Below the pieces are notes generated by a model. That model ran no database searches and was not told where the DNA came from. It saw only the letters and a program-made list of their open reading frames with translations. A stretch of DNA of 64,000 nucleotides from Lucifuga dentata (lineage: Eukaryota > Chordata > Actinopteri > Ophidiiformes > Bythitidae). Below, in pieces: positions 53,227 to 64,000 of the stretch. A program made the position numbers and the translations under genes. Position 1 is the first letter of the stretch, and each line of letters opens with the position of its first letter. The stretch covers positions 9,989 through 73,988 of the forward strand of contig VXCM01002862.1 in assembly GCA_014773175.1 (NCBI GenBank). The letters are read 5' to 3'.

Positions 53227-56200
53227 AAGTTTCAGTCTCCATTTAGTTTCTCTCCAGTGGAGCACACACAAACACACATCCACACTTGCACACACCTAGG
53301 CTCCAACAATGTTTTTACGTGCTATTATGCTGGCTTGTACCTGATCTCAAAATGACATCCACCCAAGGTCTTCTGGCAATGAAAATGATGGAAAGACTGC
53401 CTTTAATATCTGTGAACCAATAATTCATGAATCATGATGGTGTTTTTCTTCTGAACAATGAAATTATTCTAGAGAAATTGAAACAAACATGAGTTGCCTG
53501 GAGATATAGTTGATTAATCTGGCCAAATTTTGAGCTTATCTGCTCTGGTCTATCTGGTTTATTGGGATCATCATTGTCACCCCATTTCAAAGCAAAAACT
53601 ATCCAGCTGGGCTGACTGTATTGATTTGTTTTTTCTAGATGTTGACCTTAGGGACCTTAGCTGAAGTCTGTCAGAAACACATTTGATGTTTACTTAAGGA
53701 ACAGTGGCAATGTCAATACAAGGGGAGGATATTTTATTTCATTTATTTATTTATTGTTCTGAACTATGTAGGAAGGTTTCAGGCTGTAAACAAATATTTT
53801 AGGATATCTCATGTTGGAAGTTGTGAAAGAGTGAAAGGCTTCTTGAAAATAACATCTTATTCTCCATTTTGTCTTATGTTTACTGCTAAATACTCCTGAC
53901 TCTCCTGCGCCCCTACTGGCATAGCATAAAAAGAACTCCAGGTTTTAAGGGCCATATTGCATACAGTGTTCTGGGACATGTTCACTGGCCTGTTCTTGTG
54001 TTGTTTTCCTTGAATATATGTACTGAGACCTCACAGTCACTGATTGTACATAAATTGCTCTGTATGCAAAAAATAAATAAATAAATAAAAAATAAAATAA
54101 AATAAAAGTGAGAAACAAAAGAGTGAGGTGCAGGTATAGACTCCAGAAGAGCCAAGGTATGTTGTCTGTTTACACCATAAGAGAAAACACAATTTCAAAT
54201 CCATACATTTGTCTTCTACCAGTCAAGTCTAAGAAATATAATCTTTGCAAGCATAAAGCTAATAACTGACCATGAACAAAGCATCAATCATTAATTTAAT
54301 CAGAGACGAGAACATGAGCTTTGTGTGACTCATTACAAGGTCTGATTAATATAAGGGTTGGATAGATTAAGGTCTAAGTGGTCACATTTCCAATCAAAAT
54401 CCTTATATTATGTCCACTATTACATAAGGACAACCACTACCCCATTTTACATGCAAACAACCCCTGGCCAAGAGAGTATTTGTGCTACATTTACTGTCAC
54501 TCCTATGTCATTCTTTCTTTACTGCTTATAGTGCAAGTGGGGGTGTTTATGAGTTTATAAAGGCTTGTGATGCACCATCATGCTTTTATAAATTCAGACA
54601 TGAAATCCCAACCCGCACATATACTCCCCACCTACTGGCTCCTCCATCAACCCCCTATCCCTCACAACCATCCTACCCCCTCTTCCGAACCATCTCAGCA
54701 CACTCATTTAACCTTGTTAAACCCTTTAAACTGGGCCACTCAAGGGCTGTTACATGCCACAGTAATCTCTAACAGGGGATTCATTTCTGTCACCATTAAA
54801 GGGGAAAAAGGTTTACATCTGCTGTATATAGTCTACAGTGACCAGATTCAAGATCTTTAGGAGAGACAGACTATTGTTGTGATGTTAGTTGAAGATTTGG
54901 CCTTGGGGGTCGGAATAAAGACAAGAGGCAGGCTGCTCAGTTTTAGGAAACAACATCAAGGTCTTCTGTGGCATGACAGGCTAACACAGGGTGAGAGGTA
55001 TAGGGCTATAAAAGATCAGCAGAGGAGGCAAAAAGACAGATCCATATCTTTAGTGTTAAGCAGCAGCTGGACCAGTGCACAGCGACCATAATGAACCCTA
55101 TTGAAGGTGAGCCGGTGCCAGGTGGCCAGCCTTTCAATGGTGGACATGAAGCAATCAGCCCTGTGCCCTCTTGTTTGTGTATGTGTGGTGTGTATGAGTT
55201 GGTGAAATGCACTCACACCTGTACAAGCAAGTGAAAGGGGATCAGTCAGAGAATGGAATTGTGTATGGCACTGAGAATTGCTTCCAAGGGAGCTGAAGTG
55301 CGCTGCTGTATATTGACTAGTATTATTGCCTCTGCAGACATCTATTGGAAAATCCTCTCAGAATTTGTTGTGGTTAGAATAAGGTCTTGGTGTCAAGCAT
55401 AAGACCGTTCAATAATTCTCCTCTGTAAATTGATAGTTTTGAGTGTATTGCACCTCATGGTATCATAGTCTTCTGAAATTGTTTTTCATGGAAGTCTAGG
55501 TTTTCAATCCTGGAGTTAATGATACTTGTATTTTATGTTTCCAAGTGCAGCCATCTGTACTCTTGAGTTTAGAACCGGGCTCAGGAGTGCATCTGTTTGA
55601 ATGAATAATGGAAGTGGACTATTGCACTGTTAAGGAGAGTCATGTGGGGAAAGGAATGGTGATTGTTTCCTCCTAGAGATGTTCTCGCCAGCACCACATG
55701 GAACCCACTCAAAGCCACTCCACAGATAAACCCCCAGATGTTACAGTGCCCTATTTTCAGCAATGAATCTTCATAAGTGCAACACAACCCTGGATGACAG
55801 AACAAGTATATGGTCAAATCACATTCTGCAACAGCACCCCACAATTTCTGCTCTCCGAACAACCACCACTGATGTTTTTTCCTTTGCTTATTCCCACCCC
55901 TCAATTCCATGTCTTTTAGTCACAGTTTCTATGGTATTCAGTTCTTATGGCATGTAGCTGTATTTTAAACCACACTGCTTTCTGGTACTAATGCATTTAG
56001 TATCAATGGCTAATTAAAACTGCAAGACCGCTTTGGTAAAACATCTGTTCCACTCTTAATAAGCGGGGCTGTCTTGAAGCGATTGCGTTAATTGTCATTA
56101 AGTGCTGATCAAACGATGCTGCCTGGTCAATGGCAGTAAACATTGCTGAATGCTGAGCTGTGCATGCCCTGAATTGAAATTCATTCTTCACAAAACACTT

Positions 56201-56408
56201 CTGATCTACAGTAAAACAACGTCAAAAAATTTTCTGTGCTCTCATTTTGTTTTGTACTGGATCCTCTGTAATTCTTCCAGCTCCTACAAAGACTGCACTT
56301 ACTCACTTTAATTTAGCTCAGCATTTTGAGATAAATGTTAAAGAAACAGTCCTACAGTCACTGAAGCTTTTATACCATGAAAGTGGGTCATAAGCTCTCA
56401 TTCAAGCA

Positions 56409-56967
56409 TAAAGGACAGTACTGTCGATTTTACATTTTTGAGCCCATTCTATACAACATGAATACACATTACTTACAGTTACTGACAACCATTTCCCAAA
56501 ATATATTACTGAAAAATATACTACTGTAAATTTTAAAATGTTTTTCCTGCCTTCCAAACTGCCATTGGTTTCAGTTCATTCCAGTACACTATTAAAATCA
56601 ACCTGTTGAGACTTGAAACACTCTTAGAGTAGGTAATCCATTGCAGCAAATAAGAGTTGTTGTTGAAGTAACTTTATTTAAGCAGTAGAAACACGGAGCT
56701 GCACAGAAGACAATGTATGTCTCCTCCAGGGAATATAGTCCCATGAGAAGATGGCTTTTACTGAGAAGTTAAAAACAACCATCCCTTCTACATTTGGACA
56801 TATGTATTAGCAGAGTATTATTGAATTTTAAGGTGGGTGTATCACCTGAACATTTGATTTTAAAAGTTAGGGGCTTTGGCAAAATAACAGGAAAATGGAA
56901 ATTGATTGTGAGTAAAGTAAAATATCACCATACAGGTGATGCAAAATCATTGGCATGGTCCTCTAAA
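56409..56967 (+). mobile_element. Family M element, copy E
   Basis: Starts TAAAGGACAGTACTGTCGAT, then TTTTTGAGCCCATTCTATAC; ends GGCATGGTCCTCTAAA. Interior in copy A orientation: CATTGGTTTCAGTTCATTCC, AAAATCAACCTGTTGAGACT, CCAGGGAATATAGTCCCATG and GGTGGGTGTATCACCTGAAC. No transposase. Confidence 0.75.
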
Positions 56968-58399
56968 CATGGCGACAATTTAAATTTGTATTGGTCTATA
57001 GTGTTTTTATCTAAGATCAGACACAGAAAACATGAATATTATTATACTTGCTGCTAAAATACACCTTGAATACCAGAGCTTCTTAATTTGTTTTCATCAG
57101 ATTCTGTTGACTTGCCTGATATCAATAAATGGAACAACAAATACTTTCCTATCTAGGGCATCCATTTACACAGACAAAAGGGCAGTGAAGAAGGAACGAT
57201 AACAGAAAATCATTCACTTGTTCAGTCAGAGAGCAGAAGGAAAAGAATCTCAACAGGGAGGTGAATTTTAAGTGAGATGCAGGATAGTTCATGAGGCTGA
57301 TCATGTGTTTCCTAACTAGGTCAGATGAAGGAAACTATGACATCTGAATCACCTTAATGGTGGATATCTGGGGTGCAGCTAATGGTCATACTTCTCAGTC
57401 AAACACCATCATATTAATAAATACTGAAGTGATTTAGATGTGACACATGGCAAGGAACACATGACGTTGGCCTTTAAATTATGTATTTTATTGTATCCAG
57501 CCACTATTTCTAATTTTACATTCCTCACTGGTTAGCTTTCAGGCTATGGGAGCATAAAGGACAGCCAAAAGTGCAAAATAAGGTGCACATTATTATCCTT
57601 TAAATAACCATTGATTTCAAAGGTTATCTGGAGGCTAGTTTAACATATTTTGTTCAACCATAAAAAAATAAAGTGAGCCATGTCAAGGTTTACAGAGTCC
57701 ATGAAGTTTACTACCCTTGCCATCGTCATTTATTAACATTTGGATGGATTTAGCTGGCCAGGACAAATCTCCAAGTGTTTTGTATTTCTAAGGATTTTCT
57801 TTTTACTTGACTTCCCTTATTCCCTTCTCTGTTCTACCCCCGGCTTGAATCATTTTGCTCTCTGTATTTCTATTTCAGAGTCTGCACTGTACAACTCCAT
57901 GCCGGTGCTTTGTTATCCCCTGCCCCCTCTTCCCCCATGTAATGTCTAAAAAGCAGGATTCCAAGTCCTATTGTGTAGAGCATTTGTGTGCATTGCTGAA
58001 CTAATGGCTTTTAAGATGTCAAAAGGAAATGTTCTGCATAGAAGAAGAAAACTCCTTGGCCTTTGTGCATTTTCATCTAAAATTGGTTCCTTTGCGCCAT
58101 GCACCAGGATTCCTGCCATCCATTCTGCAAGAGACTATTTTCTGTCAAAGAATGGCTTATAGCAGTACGCAAAAATGACAATTCAATTGGATGCAAATTA
58201 AATCTATTAATGTCCGTGCAGACTTATGAACTTCAAAGCAGTCCTTGATCTACTTGACTCTGTTTATGCAGCTGGTATAAGAGTGAGCTGCTGCCCATGA
58301 AAATGTGGTTGCAGTAGGATGGATCAGTATGCTTTTATTTTATTTTATTTTATTTTATTTTATTTTTTTATTTATTTTATTTTTTTTTGGGGGGGGGGG
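56968..58399. other. Noncoding block ending in TTTTA repeat and G-run
   Basis: Nothing recognised until a (TTTTA)n run at 58333-58388 and a run of 11 G that abuts the assembly gap. Confidence 0.5.
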
Positions 58400-58608
58400 N
58401 NNNNNNNNNNNNNNNNNNNNNNNNNNNNNNNNNNNNNNNNNNNNNNNNNNNNNNNNNNNNNNNNNNNNNNNNNNNNNNNNNNNNNNNNNNNNNNNNNNNN
58501 NNNNNNNNNNNNNNNNNNNNNNNNNNNNNNNNNNNNNNNNNNNNNNNNNNNNNNNNNNNNNNNNNNNNNNNNNNNNNNNNNNNNNNNNNNNNNNNNNNNN
58601 NNNNNNNN
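58400..58608. other. Assembly gap of 209 N
   Basis: Unsequenced. The left edge is TTTTTTTTGGGGGGGGGGG, a likely sequencing stop. Confidence 1.
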
Positions 58609-60174
58609 ATGCCCAAATCTCACATGCTCTTCAGAACACATAAGCCATTAGTTCACTGAGTGTTGCATTGCTCTGGCAATCTATAGGGCTAGATACAAGT
58701 TTTATCAGCAGTTATTCCCCCCTACTGAAGGTTTCCTCTCAGGAAATGGAGAATGAAGTAAGGGGCTGTGCACCATCAGTTATCAGATATACAGCAGTTG
58801 CTCTGGGATATTACTCACTGATGGATTCTGAATAAGACATCTGCCAAAATGCTTGTAGAGTCACTTCCCGCATAGGTACTTCACAGGAGTACAGACACTG
58901 TTTGATTCCAAGATTGGAAATGGTGGAAGTTGCTTTTGTTATGCATCTTATCTATGCAACATAGTGAAATTGCATTCAGCTGTATTTGCCCCCCTCCCCA
59001 ATTTACCAAGCCACGTGGATTAAGAAGATGTAACCAACAGCAGAGTACAGTTCCACTGTAGCCGCAACACTTGCACCAACACGTCTGATGGGTGCTAAAA
59101 TGAGCCATAAGGGACAGGGAGAAGAAGCTTGAGTTTGTGATGAAACACAGAGATGTTGTTGTCAGGCCACGACTCTCTCTGACAGCATCCCATTTCACCC
59201 CATGTGAAAGTCTATTACAGGAGTGCTGAAAGATTTGAATCAGTCAGTGGGCCTTTTCTTCATCTACTGTGGTGTTCAGGATTTAACTTGATGTTTCTCA
59301 TGTGCTTCATCTGCATAGGAATTTGTTTTAAGCCTGGTATATTCTTACTGATAGTTCTGGTATAAGGTTCTCTCACTTATTTTTAATTATCATTATTATA
59401 TTTGTATTAGCACCTTGGCTAATGCTATAATTGGCATTATCATGTGGCAACAATGTGTTTATTGTTTGAATTTTGTTCAAGATATGTCCTTCAGTTGACA
59501 ATATGATAATATATTCATTTTAAAAATCAACTTGCAGGCTTTGAAGCTCTGCTTTGTGCTCCATTTCACATTTTTTGCTTTGTTTGTTTGCCTTGTGCAT
59601 TGGTGAAATATTTCCTGAAGCCTTCTTTTTTTTTTTCACTCTCTTCCCTCCGATTTCCCAAGACATTGCCACTGTAAATAGATTTACCTTTCCCCATAGC
59701 AAAGTCCTTTCTGCATATGTTTTCTCTGCCAATCCACTCTTTCATCCCTGAACAATTGTATTCTTTCTTCTAAATTTAAAACTAAACATTGGATGCAGAT
59801 TGATTCAATATGTCACATTAATTATGCTTCACCTTCTACCATCTCACTGTTACCATTATTTTTCATTCCATTTATATTTCAACATCATCCAGCTGTGCTG
59901 CCTGCAGTGATTTCAGATGTGCAGTTTTCTCAATTTTATGAAAAATTCAACGAACAAATCAATAGCAAAAAGTTCCAGAGAAAACATATATGGATGCATC
60001 AACTGGAATATGTACGAAAGTGGTCTGTTCAGACACACCTTCGTGTACATGTATTTTCACAATTATTAGCTTCATCCTAAGTAGACACTTACCTTTCTAT
60101 TTTAAACATTTCCATCTTCATGTCATATGTGTGCAAACAATGTAGGTGTGCTCTCCAAAATCCCCAGTAATCCA

Positions 60175-60207
60175 TCTTCTCAGTGATTATAATAATCACT
60201 GAGAAGA
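60175..60207. repeat. Perfect 33-nt palindrome
   Basis: 16-bp arms (TCTTCTCAGTGATTAT and its exact complement) around a single A. No similar arms elsewhere in the window. Confidence 0.9.
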
Positions 60208-60658
60208 ACTGGGCCTTAATGACTTATGACAGCCAACATGAAGCACAGAGACAGATGTCGCAAGTTATTGTCGTTGCCAGTCAAGAGACATTATGCAAGT
60301 TTAATGACATTTCCATCAAGATTCATGAAACCCCTTCAACTCCTACTGCCGGTGTTGTGCTGCTGCTGCTGTTGCTGTCTCTCCAGCCCAAATTCAACAT
60401 CAATTCAGATGGAACTGAAAGAGCATCACTCCCTGAAGACTTCCTGAGCGTGGCCTCAAGCCACCTTGAACTATACCGCTGCTCCTCAGACAACTCAAAT
60501 GGAGGTCATTTCACAGAGGGAAGTTACTGTAAGCACCAAAGACGTACCCAATCTGCAGCAACAGCCTAAGGAATCTGAGACCATAAATTAGCTTGGGACA
60601 TTATATTTTAATCTCTCTCTTTTTCTGTCTGTTTCTTTGTCATCCCCCCCTCCTCCCT

Positions 60659-60662
<4 letters not shown>

Positions 60663-60704
<42 letters not shown>
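60663..60704. repeat. (CT)n microsatellite
   Basis: About 21 CT units. Confidence 0.95.
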
Positions 60705-60707
<3 letters not shown>

Positions 60708-62133
60708 CATCTGCTTCCCTTCTTGTTTGGATCTTACAACAAATCTTATGATAGTAGCAGAAATCTATAGATGTCATTCCTACTCACAACCCTCAGCTCA
60801 TTAAAGTTCAGGCTGCGTAGTTCAATCTTCAGGCACCCTTGCATGTCCCAACTCTTGCTCCATGCTTGTTTTCGCCATTTCAAACACCTAAATCCTTCTT
60901 CGACTAGCTTGTCTCACTGTCCCACATTACCCAAAGCTACCCAGCCTTGTTACTATTGCAGCATTGCACAAACTCAGTCATCTGCATTGTTTCTTTTTTT
61001 CCACATGGTTAGTGGTCAGCCAAACAGACATAATCCTCTGTCCAACTCAGTAGGTTGCAATGAACTAAGGACAGAGAGAAAATGAAAATGATGAAGTGCG
61101 TCTGGGTGGGAGGAACCAAATTCTCTTTGAGGATGATCTGGCATCTGAACTTAGTGGAAAAAAAAAAAAAAAAATCATTTGCCAGAGACCACCAAAGTGT
61201 GAAGCAATCTAATGAATGGGAATAAAAAATGAGAAACTGGAATATACAAACACAAGCCGTCTGAATAATTCCATTAGAAAACAGTCAATGTTCATTTGGG
61301 CCTTAATTAGGACTCCTCTCCTCGAGACATGGTGCCCTGATTGATAGTCAAATTGCAGGAAATTGTGTTTACTTTTTCATCCTAGCTAGTTAAGAATTCT
61401 TCAGAGATCTCATGTTCTCTCTTTTTCTCCCCTCCCCCATTCATACCATGAATAAAACAACAGAATGGCCAGAGGTTAAGTCTTGAAAACAGGAAACACA
61501 ATTACTGTAAACTCTAGGTATACCTCTAGAGATGGATTGGGCCACGGCAGATGCATTTGATCACCACAGGTGTGTTTCTGTGTGGATCTGGTTTGGTGTA
61601 AAATGGGTATATGATTGTGATATGATTTTTTTTTTCCTAATGTGTAGCACTTCAGTTGGCATTACTGTAAATAGAATCTGTCTTACATGCCTCTTGCCAT
61701 TGTGCTGCATTTATACTGTAATCATCTTTTTTTGTGTGGTCCAAGGTGTGACCTCTGATCTGTGAGAGAACAGGTGTGTCATCATGATGTCATCATAATT
61801 CATGAAATCTCTAAGGTAGTACTTTGTTGTATTTTTGTTGAACAATTGCACTTTAAAGTGCAGTTAAAGGCCCAATCTCTACTTTTTTTGTTTTTAAATT
61901 TAAAACACACCTACATTCTGCTGTTGCAGTTATGTTTCCCATTATGTGCTATTCTCATAATGCATAATGATTGTCGATGTTTGGGAGTACTCCTTCAAAC
62001 TTTAAAAACCTTTTAAATCCTGATTGCATGAGTCAACCTCAAGTGATTGTAATAAGCAACTGCTGGCTCTTTTTCTGTATTGATCGGGTTTATTTTTAAA
62101 ATCCACAAGGATTAACACAGGAGTTCCTAACCC

Positions 62134-62359
62134 AGTAGTTCTCAATAATAATGCTCCTGGGCCACAGCACTGTCACTGTATATTTTCTATTTCTCGCTGC
62201 TTTTCCCACACCTGATCAGCTAAATCAGGTATGTTCAACCAGTCAAGGTCTGGATCAACTCTGGACCCAGAGAACTGGATTTAGTAAATAAGGTGTCTGA
62301 TAGAGCAGGGAGAGATTTACAGTGCTGTGGCCCAGGAAGACCAGGATTGAGAACAACTC
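62134..62359. mobile_element. Short hAT-type nonautonomous element (MITE) with 8-bp target duplication
   Basis: The left arm AGTAGTTCTCAA...CTGGGCCACAGCACTGT and right arm ACAGTGCTGTGGCCCAGGAA...GGATTGAGAACAACT are inverted repeats. The flanks are CCTAACCC (62126-62133) and CCTTACCC (62360-62367), 7 of 8 identical. The GTTCTCAA ends and central CACACCTGATCAGCTAAATC match an abundant fish hAT MITE I recall. 226 bp, noncoding. Confidence 0.75.
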
Positions 62360-62375
62360 CCTTACCCTTTTAGAA

Positions 62376-62376
<1 letters not shown>

Positions 62377-62408
<32 letters not shown>

Positions 62409-62409
62409 N

Positions 62410-62455
<46 letters not shown>
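62377..62455. repeat. (TG)n joined by N to a 46-base poly-T
   Basis: About 16 TG units to 62408, N at 62409, then 46 T. The abrupt change at the N suggests a doubtful join. Confidence 0.9.
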
Positions 62456-62460
<5 letters not shown>

Positions 62461-63214
62461 TTCAAAACTAAGCTATATGTTGTTAAATGCTGCCATTTGC
62501 TGATTTTTGAGTAGGTCACTTTAAATCGTATTGAATGTATGTTGGTATTTATGCATATATGTGTTTTGGTGTACATTCAGTGTGTGAATATATTGGTTTT
62601 TGTGTGTGTCTGTGTATAAATGAATATGCTCTATATTAGATTTATTGTCATTGTGTATTTGTATCAGGGAGTTACATTCAGAATTTTGATAATATACATA
62701 ATTCTATTCTATTCTATTCTATTCTATTATTAACTATTTCAGTGCCAAAGAGCTTGTGCTTTTTCGGAAATGCCCACAACAGCAGTTTGTTTTCTGCATT
62801 GTTTACACAGGGGTCTAGTCTGATGAAAAAAAAAACAGCCTGCATGATCCAGTGGCAGCAATTCACCCTGGCAGCCACGTGCACTCTCGGCATGTGCTGG
62901 CAGCGCCTGCAGTAATGACTTAATATCAGTCCTCCCACGACATAGCAGATGAGAGCACAGGTGTGCAGATTGTCCCCTGTCACACAGCACTGCAGGGCCC
63001 ACACATGTCAGTCTCCATTAGTTAACCCACCATCAGGCACTTTATATACACACCAACGTTAACATATATGCAGATCCGTGTTTCTGTGTTTACTGTGTGC
63101 CCTTCCTGTGTTAGATCTCCTTGGCTTTATGGCATATGGGGCCATGTGCAGCACATTGCCTCTAAGGCATGGAAACATATCTCTAAAAGCCTACCATCAG
63201 GAGGAGGCATGAAA

Positions 63215-63270
<56 letters not shown>

Positions 63271-64000
63271 CTTGGTTGTGCCTTCTGTCTGTCTCTCTTT
63301 CTCTCTCTCCCTCTCTCCCTCTCTCACACCCACACACTTACATATCCACATTGTCTTGCACAAACACAGTTGGGGAGAAGAGAGGAGAGCAGTGATGACT
63401 TGTGAAATGAATGTGCCTTGGCTCAAATCTCCTCTGATGCCACCCAAGCTGCCCCAAATAAAGCAGACAGATCCAGCTGCTATTACTGCTGCCAAATCTG
63501 TCAACAGGTCAGCTTTCATACAGCCCCTTTGTTTCTTTCTCACTTACAGTAGCAGTTGTTTTGCTGAAAAACCAACTCACCAAACCAAACTTTAGCTCAG
63601 TTCAGTGTAATTTAGATCGGTTCTCTTCTGCTCAGAATGATTCAGACCAAGTCAGAACTCAAGTCAAGTCAACAAAGTCCACAAAAACATTGCCAGCAGA
63701 CAATGTCAAAAGAATCTTTATGTTCATGAGAGGGAATGCAGTAACTATCCTTGGGTTCACAATTGCATTGTAACTGTGTTTCTTTTCTCTTTGAAGCATA
63801 TATTGTGTCTTCCATGATTTACTTCTGTCGAGTTCTCTTCACAAAGCAGTAAAGGTCATAATGCTATTTTCCTGCATTATAGCTTTAACGTAGTGTTAGT
63901 TCATTCAAGAAAAAGCCTGTTCTTTGAGGCTCAGGCTCATCTGAGTGAAAGATAGGATCTGACTCATTTATCTGTTTCTTTATTTTTTCCGGTGTGTGCG
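62456..64000. other. Noncoding block to window end
   Basis: A (TATTC)n run at 62701-62728 and (CT)n at 63218-63266. The open frame at 63068-63595 crosses the CT tract and is not supported as coding. Confidence 0.5.
63218..63266. repeat. (CT)n microsatellite
   Basis: About 24 CT units followed by imperfect CT-rich sequence to ~63325. Confidence 0.95.

Larger units (their letters stand above)
51239..56408. other. Noncoding block
   Basis: T-run with N (51239-51274), (GAT)n 51938-51992, (CA)n 53175-53226, an AAATA run 54068-54107, and a balanced-composition stretch at 56003-56200 that looks like a candidate conserved element. No exon recognised. Confidence 0.5.
58609..62133. other. Noncoding block
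   Basis: Holds a palindrome at 60175-60207, (CT)n at 60663-60704, poly-A near 61158-61175, and a candidate conserved stretch at 61240-61400. Open frames here lack domains. Confidence 0.5.

Noticed and set aside
60183..60569. 128-codon open frame with a leucine run
   Set aside because: Leucines come from CTG/TTG triplets; no domain and no splice context. Treated as chance.
63068..63595. 175-codon open frame
   Set aside because: Its middle is a CT tract giving Ser-Leu repeats; no supporting splice or domain evidence.

Overview
This window is vertebrate genomic DNA, most likely from a ray-finned (teleost) fish. The evidence is a coding exon of a vertebrate-specific neuronal gene (LRRTM family), many CA, CT, GACA/GATA and AAAT microsatellites, and Tc1/mariner and hAT DNA transposons of the kinds common in fish genomes. 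No bacterial-style genes, operons, CRISPR arrays or RNA genes were seen. I found no previously undescribed protein system; the unusual content is in the gene's splice/stop overlap, the transposon layers and the assembly.

Gene content: one real protein-coding exon, at 267-1834 on the + strand. It encodes nearly all of an LRRTM4-type leucine-rich-repeat synaptic adhesion protein. The exon begins at a clear splice acceptor, so the initiator ATG lies in an upstream exon outside the window. It ends either at a TGA stop (short form, ending E-C-E-V) or at a splice donor that overlaps this stop (GAG|gtatga). The remaining ~62 kb is therefore probably the large intron of the long form, or sequence 3' of the short form. 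I found no later exon.

Layout: 1-266 intron end; 267-1834 coding exon; 1835-3460 possible 3' UTR or intron; 4149-4796 first copy of a ~0.6 kb inverted-repeat transposon family; 7013-11330 a three-level nest of transposons (outer inverted-repeat element containing a hAT at 7503-11075, which contains a Tc1 at 7613-9291); 14998-16012 a CACTG-ended element; 18066-18450 a CTA-rich tract; 24994-26173 a second Tc1/mariner relic with 36-residue D-to-E spacing; 30600-31637 another inverted-repeat element with a copy of the 0.6 kb family inside it; further copies of that family at 33518, 42348 and 56409; a separate dispersed repeat at 38770 and 44154; 62134-62359 a short hAT-type element with a near-perfect 8-bp target duplication. 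The rest is AT-rich, low-complexity or apparently unique noncoding sequence.

Assembly quality: there are 13 isolated single N bases and one 209-base gap (58400-58608). At least three single Ns sit between exact 64-67 bp direct duplicates, and the rest sit in homopolymers or microsatellites. This looks like unmerged contig overlaps and not biology. One such join breaks the Tc1 transposase.
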